The notes below the pieces were generated by a model. The model saw nothing but the letters and a program-made list of their open reading frames with translations, did not search any database and was not told the DNA's origin. The position numbers and the translations under genes were made by a program. This document shows, piece by piece, positions 44,601-56,600 of a stretch of DNA of 64,000 nucleotides (position 1 is the first letter of the stretch; the number at the start of each line of letters is the position of its first letter). The DNA lies in NCBI RefSeq assembly GCF_001625305.1, contig NW_017802379.1:516910-580909 (forward strand), in the 5' to 3' direction. The stretch is from Branchiostoma belcheri. Taxonomy: Eukaryota; Chordata; Leptocardii; Amphioxiformes; Branchiostomatidae.

Positions 44601-47600
44601 AAATAAGTTTTAAGTTTTAAGATGTTCCCAATACAATAGCTTGTGGCTTTCCATATTTAACATAGACCAGTGCTACTGGTTCTACACTACTGTAGGTTAG
44701 AGGCCGACATACATTGTGTAGACATGCCTGTAGGGCATGACATGACTGGGGCACCCATATGACGTCATCAGCACGCCCAGTTTTAATTGGCTGACGATAT
44801 TCAAACCTGGGTTGGGCTTGTGTCAGCTGGCCGGCTGGGTCAGTCTTTAACTACTAAGCCGGAGGATTACAGACGTTCTGTCAACTATGTACTGTCTTGT
44901 AGCAACTCACCAAAGATTGGTAACTGTATGATTGTGTACATGTATTATTTCTGCAGCTAGCTGTAGTGTGATTGTACAATGTCATGTCATGTACATGTGT
45001 TGTGCTTGTGGTTGTGTCATATTGCATGTCTATTGAGCATGGGGACAGACCGATCATGCCACAGGTGGTTGGAGTTCACTGAGACAAACGTTTCAGACTA
45101 TCAAGGTTACTGTCAGATATCCATGATCATATCTCAATATATTCCTTATGAACTATTTCAAGATATCTTATCCTTCTTCAAATGTTTTGGAAGACCTTCA
45201 ACCATACATTATGGTTTCCTTCAAAAGTGTCCAAAACATTGCTGCCAGAATGGCTGAATTGCATTGGGACATTAAAATTTGTATTAAGACCTATTTGAAG
45301 TAAAGCACGGAAGAGTAAAAACCTTGTATACAATATTTATGGAATTTTTATAAATATAGAATACAACACGAGGTATCGGCGGTAGGGCCGGGACCGAGGG
45401 CGATGTGGAATACACCGTGTTGTATTTTATTTATATCATACCCACCCAAGAAAACACGCCTTTCAATGCAAGATGAGCCAAAAGTTGGTGCCACTAAACC
45501 CTAAAATGCAACAACATCAATTCCAAAGTCTGGATTCTGTATTCAAATTTTCGAAAGGGGCACAAGCGGGTAAACGCGTTCGAATTGTTTTATGGAAGCC
45601 ATGGAAGCGTTCGATAACGGGTATGATATAATAATTCTTATACAATTTTACATGTTCCACAGGTAAAGGACCCTGATCCCAAGTCCCAGGACAGAAGCTG
45701 TCTGAAGAAGCGAATGGCAGACGAGGGTCAAGAGGTCAAGGTCACGTCAGCCAACCTGGACAACCTGGACAGCATCGAGGATGAGGAGCAGCTGGAGAAG
45801 CTGGTGAGGTTGCAGTGTGGTTGCCCTCAGTTATAATTATGTATCATATAGTGTAACCTCCAAGCAGATATTTTGGTGGTCGCAGTTTGGTTGCCCCCAG
45901 TTAGTGTAACCTCCAAGTACTAGTAGATCTTTCGGTGGCTGCAAGACAACTGTTGACAGGACACTCAGTATCTATTTAAATTTGTCACCTGAAAGCAGAT
46001 CTTTCAGTGTCTAAGCAGTATTGATTTGCCATCTTTGCTTAAAAAAAAGATACTAGTACAAAAAAGAAAGCCCAATAAAAACTGTTAAAAACACATACTG
46101 GAGAAGCTGGTGAGGTTGCAGTTTGGTTGCCCCCAGTTAGTGTAACCTCCAGGCATATATTTTGATGGCTGCTAGACAGTATTGAATTGACATTGCAGTA
46201 TCTATTCAGCACTCATGTGTAAAAAAATATATCAGTACAAAAAAGAAAGCCTGGTAAAACTGCTAAAAACACATAAAAAATTAGCCGATTCAAGCCTAAA
46301 CCTCTGGTTGGAGAGTACACTTACATGTAGATGGAAGTTTTGCTCTTACACTGCTGCTTCTTGTTTTCTGTATTTTCAGGAACTGTACTTTCTTATTAAC
46401 TAGAAGTTTGCCCTCTTTTTCTTCCTTTCCTTTACTTTCTATGACCTTGCTAAGTTCTGCTGATTTAGTAACACCTTGTTGTTTCTTTGACTGTGTTGTT
46501 ACAGAACTATTAAAAAGTTTACAGTTTCTGGAGAGTGTTTCTATCTGCTGTTCTAAAGGTTTGGCTCTGCTGCCTTCCCTTCGCATGCTGAGTTGTTTTG
46601 TCTCTCACCATTCCTCCTTTCATTTATATCATGTATCATGATGTGTCTGCTTGTCTGTATATGTGTGTATGAAGATCTATTTACACTTCCTTTAGTGATT
46701 TTATTAAAAGTGCCTCCTTTTCTTAAAAAATGTTTTAGGAAAGTAAATCCAAAAACTATAGGGAGCACTAACCAGATTGATTTTTAGGGAAGCACGATGA
46801 AAACTATATATGTGAGGAGCACTGGTCAGATTTAATGTATTTTATGATATTGTACCTTGCCCCCCCATAATCATTTGTACAGATGGTACAATCCTGATTG
46901 TTGCAAAGACAATTGTAGATTCTTACATGTACAATGTCAATGAGGCATACTAGAATGTGTTTCAGGTATGTTGCAAGGATAACATCATATTGTGCTCGTA
47001 ATCGTATACAAATATTACTGTGGAACACACCACTGGTATACAAATATTATCATGGACCACATTTTGTTGTGCAATGAACCACACTTACACATGTAATATC
47101 TAAATGGCATGCCAGTTGTGGACTCATCACGTTTATTGCTATAAATATATTGGTACATGCATTTAGGCCATAACAGCTTGCATGGTTCGCATTTGGTGCG
47201 ACCATATATTTCATGTATATGTCCGTGAACAACCGTGAAAGCTTGTCTAGCATGATACAGACTTGAACATTGCCACAAATTGACAAGTTAGATCCAAAAT
47301 TGTGGAAATTTGCTAAGGCAAATCTTGTGATTTGAAATTGTTGCAAGCATTTTCTGTCTTGCAATTCATGATTTTCCAACTTTTCTCCAGCTTGATCAGA
47401 CAACAGAATACGACGACCGGAAGAGGATCCGGGCAGCCTTACGTGTACTACGGAAGAAGAAAAGAGGTACGTGTCATCTTTACTCTTGCAAAAAAAATGC
47501 TGTTGTGTCGACAGACCGTCTCTATGTTTGTTTTTGTTGATATTAACATGTAGACACAATAAAATAGTTGACATACATGTGCACATGACTAGGGAAGTGT

Positions 47601-50600
47601 TTGGTGTGTTGGAATGATGTCATTAGTTTATGGTGCACTAGACAAGTGAACTACTGCAGGGCACAAGTGTTAGAATTGTACTGTTTGTCCAAATGATAAA
47701 ATATGTGTGTTACATACATACATGAGTGTTTTGTCTAGGATACTTTTAACTCATTTTGCTCAGGTTTTCTAGCTGTCACAAATTATAGTAAACCATAATA
47801 AGAAATGATTTTACGCACTCGTACTTTCGCAGTACATAACACTGTTTTCGAGTGAAGGAATTTTTAATTTGCATTATACCAATCACTGTACAAAAAGCTA
47901 AGACCCTTATCCTGTGGCCTGCTTATTGTAATTCTTGATTGCTGACTTTGGGGTATTTGAGTCTTATTTCACAGCCAGTGGATATATCTAGCTGTTGGTA
48001 TACCACATTGCGCAATGGGATCGCAGCCAATCACTTGACTTAAAACCCTAGGCTTAATGTCTGATAGATGTTAACACCTACAAGTACATGTATATTGACA
48101 AGATACCTGCATGTATTTTCAAAGTTGACTCAGTTATGATCTGACCTGATGGTTTTGAACAAAAGCAATTTTCTACTAGAGGCTACAAAAACAGAAGGTT
48201 CTCTTATTTATCCAGGGAAAACATAGTTTGGAAAGTCCCGTCACTTCACAGGTACTACATGTACCAGCATTGCAACCTACTAGAAGGAAAAGACAACAAA
48301 AGAGACAGTTACGATGGATTAAGTTGATCCACTGTAGCAACCACAAATGTGTAGTGTTCTTTCACTTAAAGAAAAACTAAGGAGAAGGTCTATACCCATG
48401 AAATATGTAATTATTTGAAATAAAGAAGACATTTGGTCCACCTCCTTTTGTTTATGAGGTGTTATCCCACAAATTCCTCATGGAATGAAGAGTTTGAGTG
48501 ATCCCACAAATTTGTCTGTAATGGAACGGTCTTAAGAAGCTACCTGACCGTTAAATAAGGACGAAGCCCCACAAGGCAGCAGCAACGCCCTCGCGGCTTT
48601 CCATGACTACTAATGAAGTGGGTGTTGTTGTTTTAATTTAGTTCCCCATCAGGTATCTGCACCCATAAATCGATTTTATCACAGGTTTTCACCTGTTGTT
48701 GGTCGATCTGTAATGATTTCCCTGGCCACTGTCCCAGAAATCCACTTTACGTAGCCGGGGAACAAAGCCTCAGAAAGCATGCATGCATGACAATTTGAGG
48801 GTGTTGTACGGAGGCATTGTGAGCACCTTAAGGCAGGTAAGGTAGGGTTTCTGTATGTCTCATTCATTGGAATGTTACAAGCCTGCTTTCATTTCGTCTC
48901 TGTGTACTGTTTAGAAAGTTAGATTTTATGGACGTCCAAGAATACGGAAGGTTTTCGAGCATTGGGTTATGTTTCCTTGCATGCAGAATCGAAGGTACTT
49001 TACTGTACATTTTGTATCTATTCAGTAACTAACAGGAGTTATATTGGAGAGAACAATTGTCTTCTGCTTTTGGGATAGTTTTAATTTGTTAACAATATTG
49101 AGAACGTATGATGACAACCAAGGGAATTGAAGGCTACATTGTAGCATGATTGTTTTTTTTCTTTCTAATGTTATCATAATGATAACTTTTAAATTTGTTC
49201 TTACGCATTGTTAAAAACCCATTTGGTGATTTAGTCTGGGTCAATGTTTTTGTATGTTATGATTTTCTAACAAATGAATATGTAACATTACATGTTGTAT
49301 TGTACAAAACTTCACATTTAGACTGTCATTTCTGAAATGACCACAACTTCATCATTGTAGACTGTCATTAGCCATTTCGTATTCAACAAATTGTTACCTT
49401 GTTGCTTCATGGCAGTCATTTTGAATAAATAATGAGTTTCATGAATTTTTGATAGGGCTCATGACCCTAAGAAACCAATTTATCATGTACAAAATTAGGA
49501 TCATAAATTCAACCTGTCGTGCCATGTTACGTGGTAAAGCCAAACAAAGACCTCAACAATTTTAAACAGTATCACTGGTGAATGTTTCTAGGAGTGCATC
49601 CAAGAACCTTAAGATAGAAAAGAATGGAGCCTTAAAAGGTGATGTGCAAGTAGGGCTTTAGGGGAGTGCAAGTTTTCAAAACAAAACATTCTTATAGTGT
49701 TAATGTCATGTTTTGTACATACAAAATTACATAATATGCTTCAAATTAGCAAGATTAGAAAAATATAGTCCAGTATTGATGCTTGTAATTCCTGGAAATA
49801 GTCTACTGGTACAATGTGTACTTCTTGAGGAATACATGGTATTGCATACACACACAGATAGAATACACACGTGTATATTCTGGCCTGTAATACTCGAGTG
49901 ATAGTACATTCTGAATTCTGACTAGGGTTACAAGTAAGATATTCTGGTCTGTTACACTTATTGATCTCAGAAAGCCTGTTTGTTATCGTGTACCTTTATA
50001 AGTGGATTTCGATTTTGATAAGAGACTGATCCTTACAAGTGGAAGACAAAAGGCCTCACCAAGCTTAAGCATAAAGCCTCTGAAAAAGCCTCTTGTCAGC
50101 ACACTCAAGACTGTAGTATAGTGTGACCTTTTCAACTCAGCCAATGTTCAAGAAAGGAATTAAGTGTAGTATCAAATGTCAACAAAGAAAGATTCATAAG
50201 TTCTACAACAAATGAGTTTCACTTTTGTTTGCATGAGAGGAAAACACACATACACAAAGTAACGCTTACATCTTCTGCTCTAAGCTTTGCATACATGTGC
50301 ATGTATTTAGGAACTTGTTCCTCTTTTGTCTAAAGCTTATTTCAGGTGAAGAGTCATATTTCCTTTGACTTAAACTTGTATCTGATGAAAACTGTTTTGA
50401 CTATATTTTGAGGCCCACCAATTTCTTAATTTGCAGGAATGGTGGTTGTCTTCAGTCTTAACATCGCAGGCTTACCACTTCTTACAGGTGCTAGGAAAAA
50501 CATTCAATTTGATGTTTCTTATAGATGTATCCTTTTCTTGTACATTACAGAAGGCCTGCTGAACCACACAGTGTCCAAAGTGCTGTCCAACCTACAGGAC

Positions 50601-53600
50601 AATCAGAGTAAGGTTAACAACAACCACATCACCAAGGGAGACAAGGAGCGGAAGGGTCTCAAGACTGAGGCTCTGACCAAAAGATTCTCAGAGAAACCTT
50701 CAGAAAGACTGAGTTCTGCGAGACAGGCAGACAGAAAGAAGGAACAGGATCAGCTGAACTCCAGGCTCAAGGCAAGGGAGGACAAGAAGGAGGAGAAACC
50801 GCAGAAGAAGGAAGAGAAGGACAAGATGGCGACGACTTCTGTTAAAAAAACAGTAGAACGTTCTTCTGGTGGGACAACCACACGCACCACAACAGAGACT
50901 GTTTCTGATGGTGGTAGGGACTGTTCTTCCCTTAATAGATTTTCTTCTGAAATTTTTGCCTTTCCAGCTCTACATGGTATCTGAGTAACATCAATTCTCA
51001 TAACTCAGCCAGGCACTCTAAGACTACTTTTAAATTTTGACAGATTTATTAATGCAGCATCGTTAATTACCACTATGGTATGTACACTTTGGATATCCAG
51101 ATGTTCAAGACATTCTTGAGAAGGGTTGAATAATCACGCTGACAAGCGGACTGAAGTGGGGTGCACATGTTAATAATATCACAACTAAGGCGAAACAGAC
51201 ATTGGGAGTGATTAAACGTAATCTGTGGGCATGTCCAACGAGAGTAAAATCACTTGCATACACGTCACTTGTAAGACCGAACCTAGAATACGCTGCGACA
51301 GTATGGGATCCATATACAAAGAAAGACAAAGACAAATTGGAAAGGGTACAGAATCAAGCTGCAAGATTCTGTATGAACAACTATGTAAGAGGTGCTAGTG
51401 TCACGGAAATGAAAAGAAACCTACAGTGGACCTCACTTGAAGACAGAAGAAAGATGTCTAGACTATGCATGATGTACAAAATGACTAATAAACTGGTGGA
51501 TGTCCCAACTACTAAGTACCTAATACCAGCTCAGAAGAGAACAAGAAATAGCCACGCATTCAAGTACCAGAGTTATCAACCAAGGATTGAGGTGTTCAAG
51601 AATTCATTCTTTCCTAGAACTATCGCAGAGTGGAACTCACTGTCACCAAGTACAGTAGGGGCACTGTCAATAGATAGCTTTAAACAATGTCTAGAGCTAG
51701 AAGTTCAAAGGTTAGGTGTAACAAGTCGATCGGTGTAATATAGCCAGCTGCCGCCGCGCCGCGTGCCTGCGAAGCTGGTGTGTTACGCCGAAAGGCGGTT
51801 ATACCGGCTATACAGATACAGATACAGATACAGAATAATGCCATTTTTGCAATTTGAATTAAGTCAAAGTCAACATCTTCTTTCAATGTTACTGTCTTAG
51901 AGTTCCAAGAAGCACTTACTATTGTCCCCATTATATAGTTACACATTTTTAAATGTGTAACTATATAAAATACAGTTATTGTTGGTTTTTAAGTTGCCAT
52001 AAGTTAGTATTGAATTTTTCTGTACAGGTGGCAGCGTGCGGTCCAAGACTGTCGTCACCAGTCAGACCAAGAGCTGGGGCGGGTCGGGAGGAGCGGCTGC
52101 ACCAGGTGGTTCCAAGATTGGCAGGTGAGAGGTTCTACTGTCATGTTTACTTAACTCCGAGGTATCACCTGGTACGCCCTTGATCTCTAAAGCCTGATTC
52201 TAAAGCCGGATTGTTGTTTTTATGATGCCTTAGAGCAAGGATAATTCTCTACATGCCAGAGTCAAGAACATGCATAAACAACAACTACCTTCACCTTGTG
52301 CGAAGAGTCCGACACATCTGTCTAAAAGAACGTAATTTTTAGTACTATGCTAAACTTTGTTCCAACACAAGGGTATATAAGGATCAAATTTTCAATGACC
52401 ACTGTCGCCCTCATCAGGATACAAAGTGACCAATCACTTCTGAACCTGTGAGAGTGAATGTAATTTTTCTTCAATATGAGCAGCCCTAATGCTAGACTAA
52501 GTGTTTCCTAATCCATTTTAGATATTGGAAAGAAGACCCAACAGCATATTGGTACAGAATAGACAATTTCTGTATCGCTAGTCATGCCTTGTAAGTGGTA
52601 TGTCCTCTTTGTGAACGCAGGTGTTTGTGCAGCCATTAGGTGTTTTGTATGTTTAGGCCACACCAATTTAATTTGTTGGTTCTCGGATTTTTTCAGAAAA
52701 AATATGAAGCGACAGGGCGAAAAAAAATAAAAATAAAAACAGGTCTAGGCATCCTATTATAGGCTTAAATGCTATGGAATGAGCCATGAAGTCAACACAA
52801 AAGGCTGGGTTAAAATTTTAACATTGAATTTTGAACTTTTAATCAAACCACTGCAATGATAGATGGGAAAACTGTAACAACTAGGAAGAAAAGGACTTTC
52901 CTCAACTGTTGGGGGCAAAACATGAGCATTTTTCAGTTGATTCAGGACCAGAATCAATTTTTTTTTTTTGCAAATTAGAAAAAAACGAAGAGGCGAATCA
53001 GAGAACCAACAAATTAAATTGGTGTGGCCTTAGGTATCAACTTTCAGGGTCTACAAAGACAGGACATTTACTTCATGTACAGATTAGTGGAACTAATTAT
53101 CAAAGCTTACAGTACATTCGTGGTACTAATTATCTTTGTTCACATTTGTGAAACATTGTGTGGCTTTTCTTGTTAGAGGCTGTGTTATGTGGGGGTACAG
53201 ATTAAGTCATTGGGACCTTTAAAGTTTAAAGCACAGAACATCACCAGGTGTTTTTCAAGGCTGTTGTTTGTTTTGGTATGCAAAAGAGAGTTTGTAGGGG
53301 AGGGTCTGGGTATTTATCATGTCCTTATCAGGTCATTTATCAGAGATTATCTCCCACTTGCTAATTGATAATGGTGACAAAGGTGATTATCACCGCTCGT
53401 TAAGATGATAATTGTGCCAACAAGGTCAGTATTCCCCAAGGGCACGGTCAGGGACTTGAAAAAATGTTGAGTTTGATTTTAAACTTCTTGGGATTGTTTT
53501 GAAAAATGCCAGAATAAGAGAGAGAGGCTGTTGTAATTGTGTGATATAGAAAGTGCAATTTCTAATCAAGGAGGTATCGTTGACTAAACCTCCTTGTTTC

Positions 53601-56600
53601 TAACATTTGTTTTGTAAATGTAAAGCTTTTTTTCTGTGGATGGAGTTCCTAGCATAACTAGTATGATAAGATTCTTGTCTCATTAGCATATGAGGAAGCA
53701 TGGCTTTGAAACTTGATGGGGCAGAACAACAGGAACATGCATACGTTTGTGTAATTCCTTCCCGTTTGTATCAAGCTCTTAGTTCCGCCTGTGGAGCGGG
53801 GCAATCTGCAAACACAAGGCACACAAGGCACAGCAGTACTCCCCACACTTATCCCATCTGTGGTGGGCTTGAGTAAGCAAATACAGCTGACCATCCCAGA
53901 GTCCTATTCTCCAAGCAGAGGTTGGTGGGGAAGATTGTGACCTTTATAATATACCCCCTGTTTGTGGGGGTAGCAGCAGAAAAAAGGGGCATATTATTAT
54001 TATACATGTAATTAGAAAGGTCACAATCTTCCCCACCAATCTGCTTGGAGAGAGTACAGACTCCCAACTTTGAAGTCTTTCACAGTTTAGTGTTGTACAA
54101 TACAGTACATTTAACTTGGCAAAAAGACTGACTCTATAATATGATATTTGTATTATTTGCATTATTGTCATGTCAAATCTGTCTGAAATGAAGACAAAAT
54201 TATCTGATAGTTTCAGCTTTCAAGGAAGTTAAACATACATCGTTATTAAGAGCTCACAGTTCCAGACCCCAAATTTCTAAATCTTAAAATGTCAAATACC
54301 GTAGTTGTAACTGTTGCCCTTGGTGCATTTTTGGTTATCTGTATGTAGAAATAAAACATCCTGTTTTTCCAAAGGAAAAGAGTAATGTCTTGTGGAATTG
54401 GACATAGCCTGTACTTTGGTGGTCTTCCAACTTTGCGATGATCTGCTGCCCTCCCATGTGGAAGAGTGGAGATGAAAAGGGGGAAATATGCGTAGCCATG
54501 TCCTACTGTGGGTGCTTGTACTGCAGTGTGTACACAACAGGACATGACAAAGGCAGGGGAGCCAGGAACTGTCTGTGTTGTCAGTCAAGCCTAGCACAGG
54601 ATCAGCAGAGGGTAGCCTTGTGATTTACACACACACATACAACAGGGTGACCAGCTGGGCTTTCAAACTTGTACTGAATGGAAGTCACTTTCTTGAATAT
54701 CAAAGTTTAATATTATAAGAACTTTGAAGATCACAACCACAATATCAAAGTTCTTAAATATCAGTCATTCACCAACCTAATGAAATTATTGATGGAAGTC
54801 AGTTTCTGTTGGAATAATTATCAAAGTGGACGTGGGAAATGTAGGTACTAGGCATATTGTCTTGTAGCAGAAGTAAAAGAAATTTCTATAACAGTTAGAA
54901 AGAAACAACCACTAGCCATATGAGGAATCATTGATACTGTCATAATACTAGTATGACCATGTTTCCTCAATAAACCAGTCTTGTACAATGTATGCATGAT
55001 TTTAAGAAATAAATATACAATGTCTTTGGACAGAAAGTTGCAAGGATGTACAAAAGATGTGCATCTAGTCTCTACTAAGGTGCTGGAAAACCCCAGGCAA
55101 CCCCCCGTATTGTACCAGGACATCATGAGGGATTCAGTCAGCTGGATTCACATCTGCAGGGATCTGTCACTCTGTGGTGTTGTGAGTCAGCAGGGCTGAT
55201 CCCCCTCCCATTGTTGCCCCAGAAAGGCTTACCCCTGTGTCCGACCCGCCTCCACACTTTGTATCTGCTGATGAAAGGAGACGGGAGACCATCGGGATAG
55301 CTGCTGGGGCATTGATTGATCGTAGACAAGGTACCGAAGTAATTCACAATCTTGTCTGTGAAAACTTTGCTTTTGTCCTGGTCATGAGTGTCTATACAGT
55401 TGTCTGGTGTAATCTCCAAGCAGATCATACAGTGCCAAGGCGGTATGTCCACTAGGTGGCTTGTGGACACTCCCCTGGCCAATGGATACTGTCTTGCTAC
55501 CGTATGATCTGCTTGGAGATTAGTCTGATGTGACTTCAGTCCCTTTCAGTTTCTGAGCTGGAACTTGGAATAGACAAGGAGGTTCAATAGGATGAAGGTT
55601 GAATGTTGTAACTTGAATGAGTTGTGCCCCTTAGAATCAGAGTAATTTGGGGCTTCAGTGGATGCCCTGTTGGAACAGGTGGTTGCTGGGTGATATCTTT
55701 GATTTTCTCTGCAGTACTATGCCAATTACCATCAATGGATTCAAATGATATTGCTTCTCCAACACTGTGGTCTTGATTCCCTCTTGAAAAATAGACGTAC
55801 ATGTAAATGGGTTGTGTCTGTTTTGGGTCAGCCATTGTCCTTTCCTTTCAGATAGAAAACTCAGGGATGAACCAAGAAGGATAGAAAGGAGAGGGGCTGT
55901 GACGATAAAAATCCCTCCAATTCCAAAGGAAGACAAGGGAAAGGTTATTTTTCTAAAAAAAAAAGAGTTACCATGCAAATGGCATGATGACAGAATAATG
56001 GAATCGCATAAGCCTTTGGCTTGAAAAAAAAAAGTGTCAACATTTTCCCCTGCCACAACATTGTTCCTGGTTTGACCCCAAATGTCCAGTGACCTGCTGA
56101 GGGTGCCTGTATTCATCAGATGCCTCCTGACAAATTACCAGTCCCCAGGTACTGGACATATTTTGCATATGAAAAGCTTCGGGATTGACTTCTTAAGTCT
56201 GTATGGAAACGTCCCTTGGGACATAGATAGTTCTTGTGCAGTTTGCTACTGTTTATTACAATACCTGAGAGAAATATCACGCAATATTATTCAGACAGAA
56301 ATACTACAACATTGGTAAAAGAGATACATATGCCTGGAATGGCAACAATTCTGGCCATAACTTTCATGATTTGCTGTGCTGTATAGCTTTTTAATTTCGT
56401 GAGAAAGAACCACCCCTGGTATTGAACAATATATTGTAATCGAGATAAAGTTGTCTACCTTTTTCTTTGCATATGTCTACTGGCTTTAGCCTTTTCTCCT
56501 TTTTAGAACATCTCAACAATTCAGACATCCTTTGAGCAATGTCGTTCTCTTAGTCCTTGTTTGGTCTGTATACACAGTGTAGCCTAACTCCCCACTAAAG

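Larger units (their letters stand above)
28768..45662 (+). other. smoothelin intron 10, ~16.9 kb
   Basis: Holds the duplicated block and assembly gap (30536-31308), a ~177-bp tandem array (33895-34640), a SINE (38417-38660), a local duplication (42746-43010) and a palindromic element (45431-45631). Two weak exon candidates, 29995-30018 and 42121-42168, have the right phase. The rest shows no gene, although 41212-41772 is open for about 560 nt. Confidence 0.55.
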
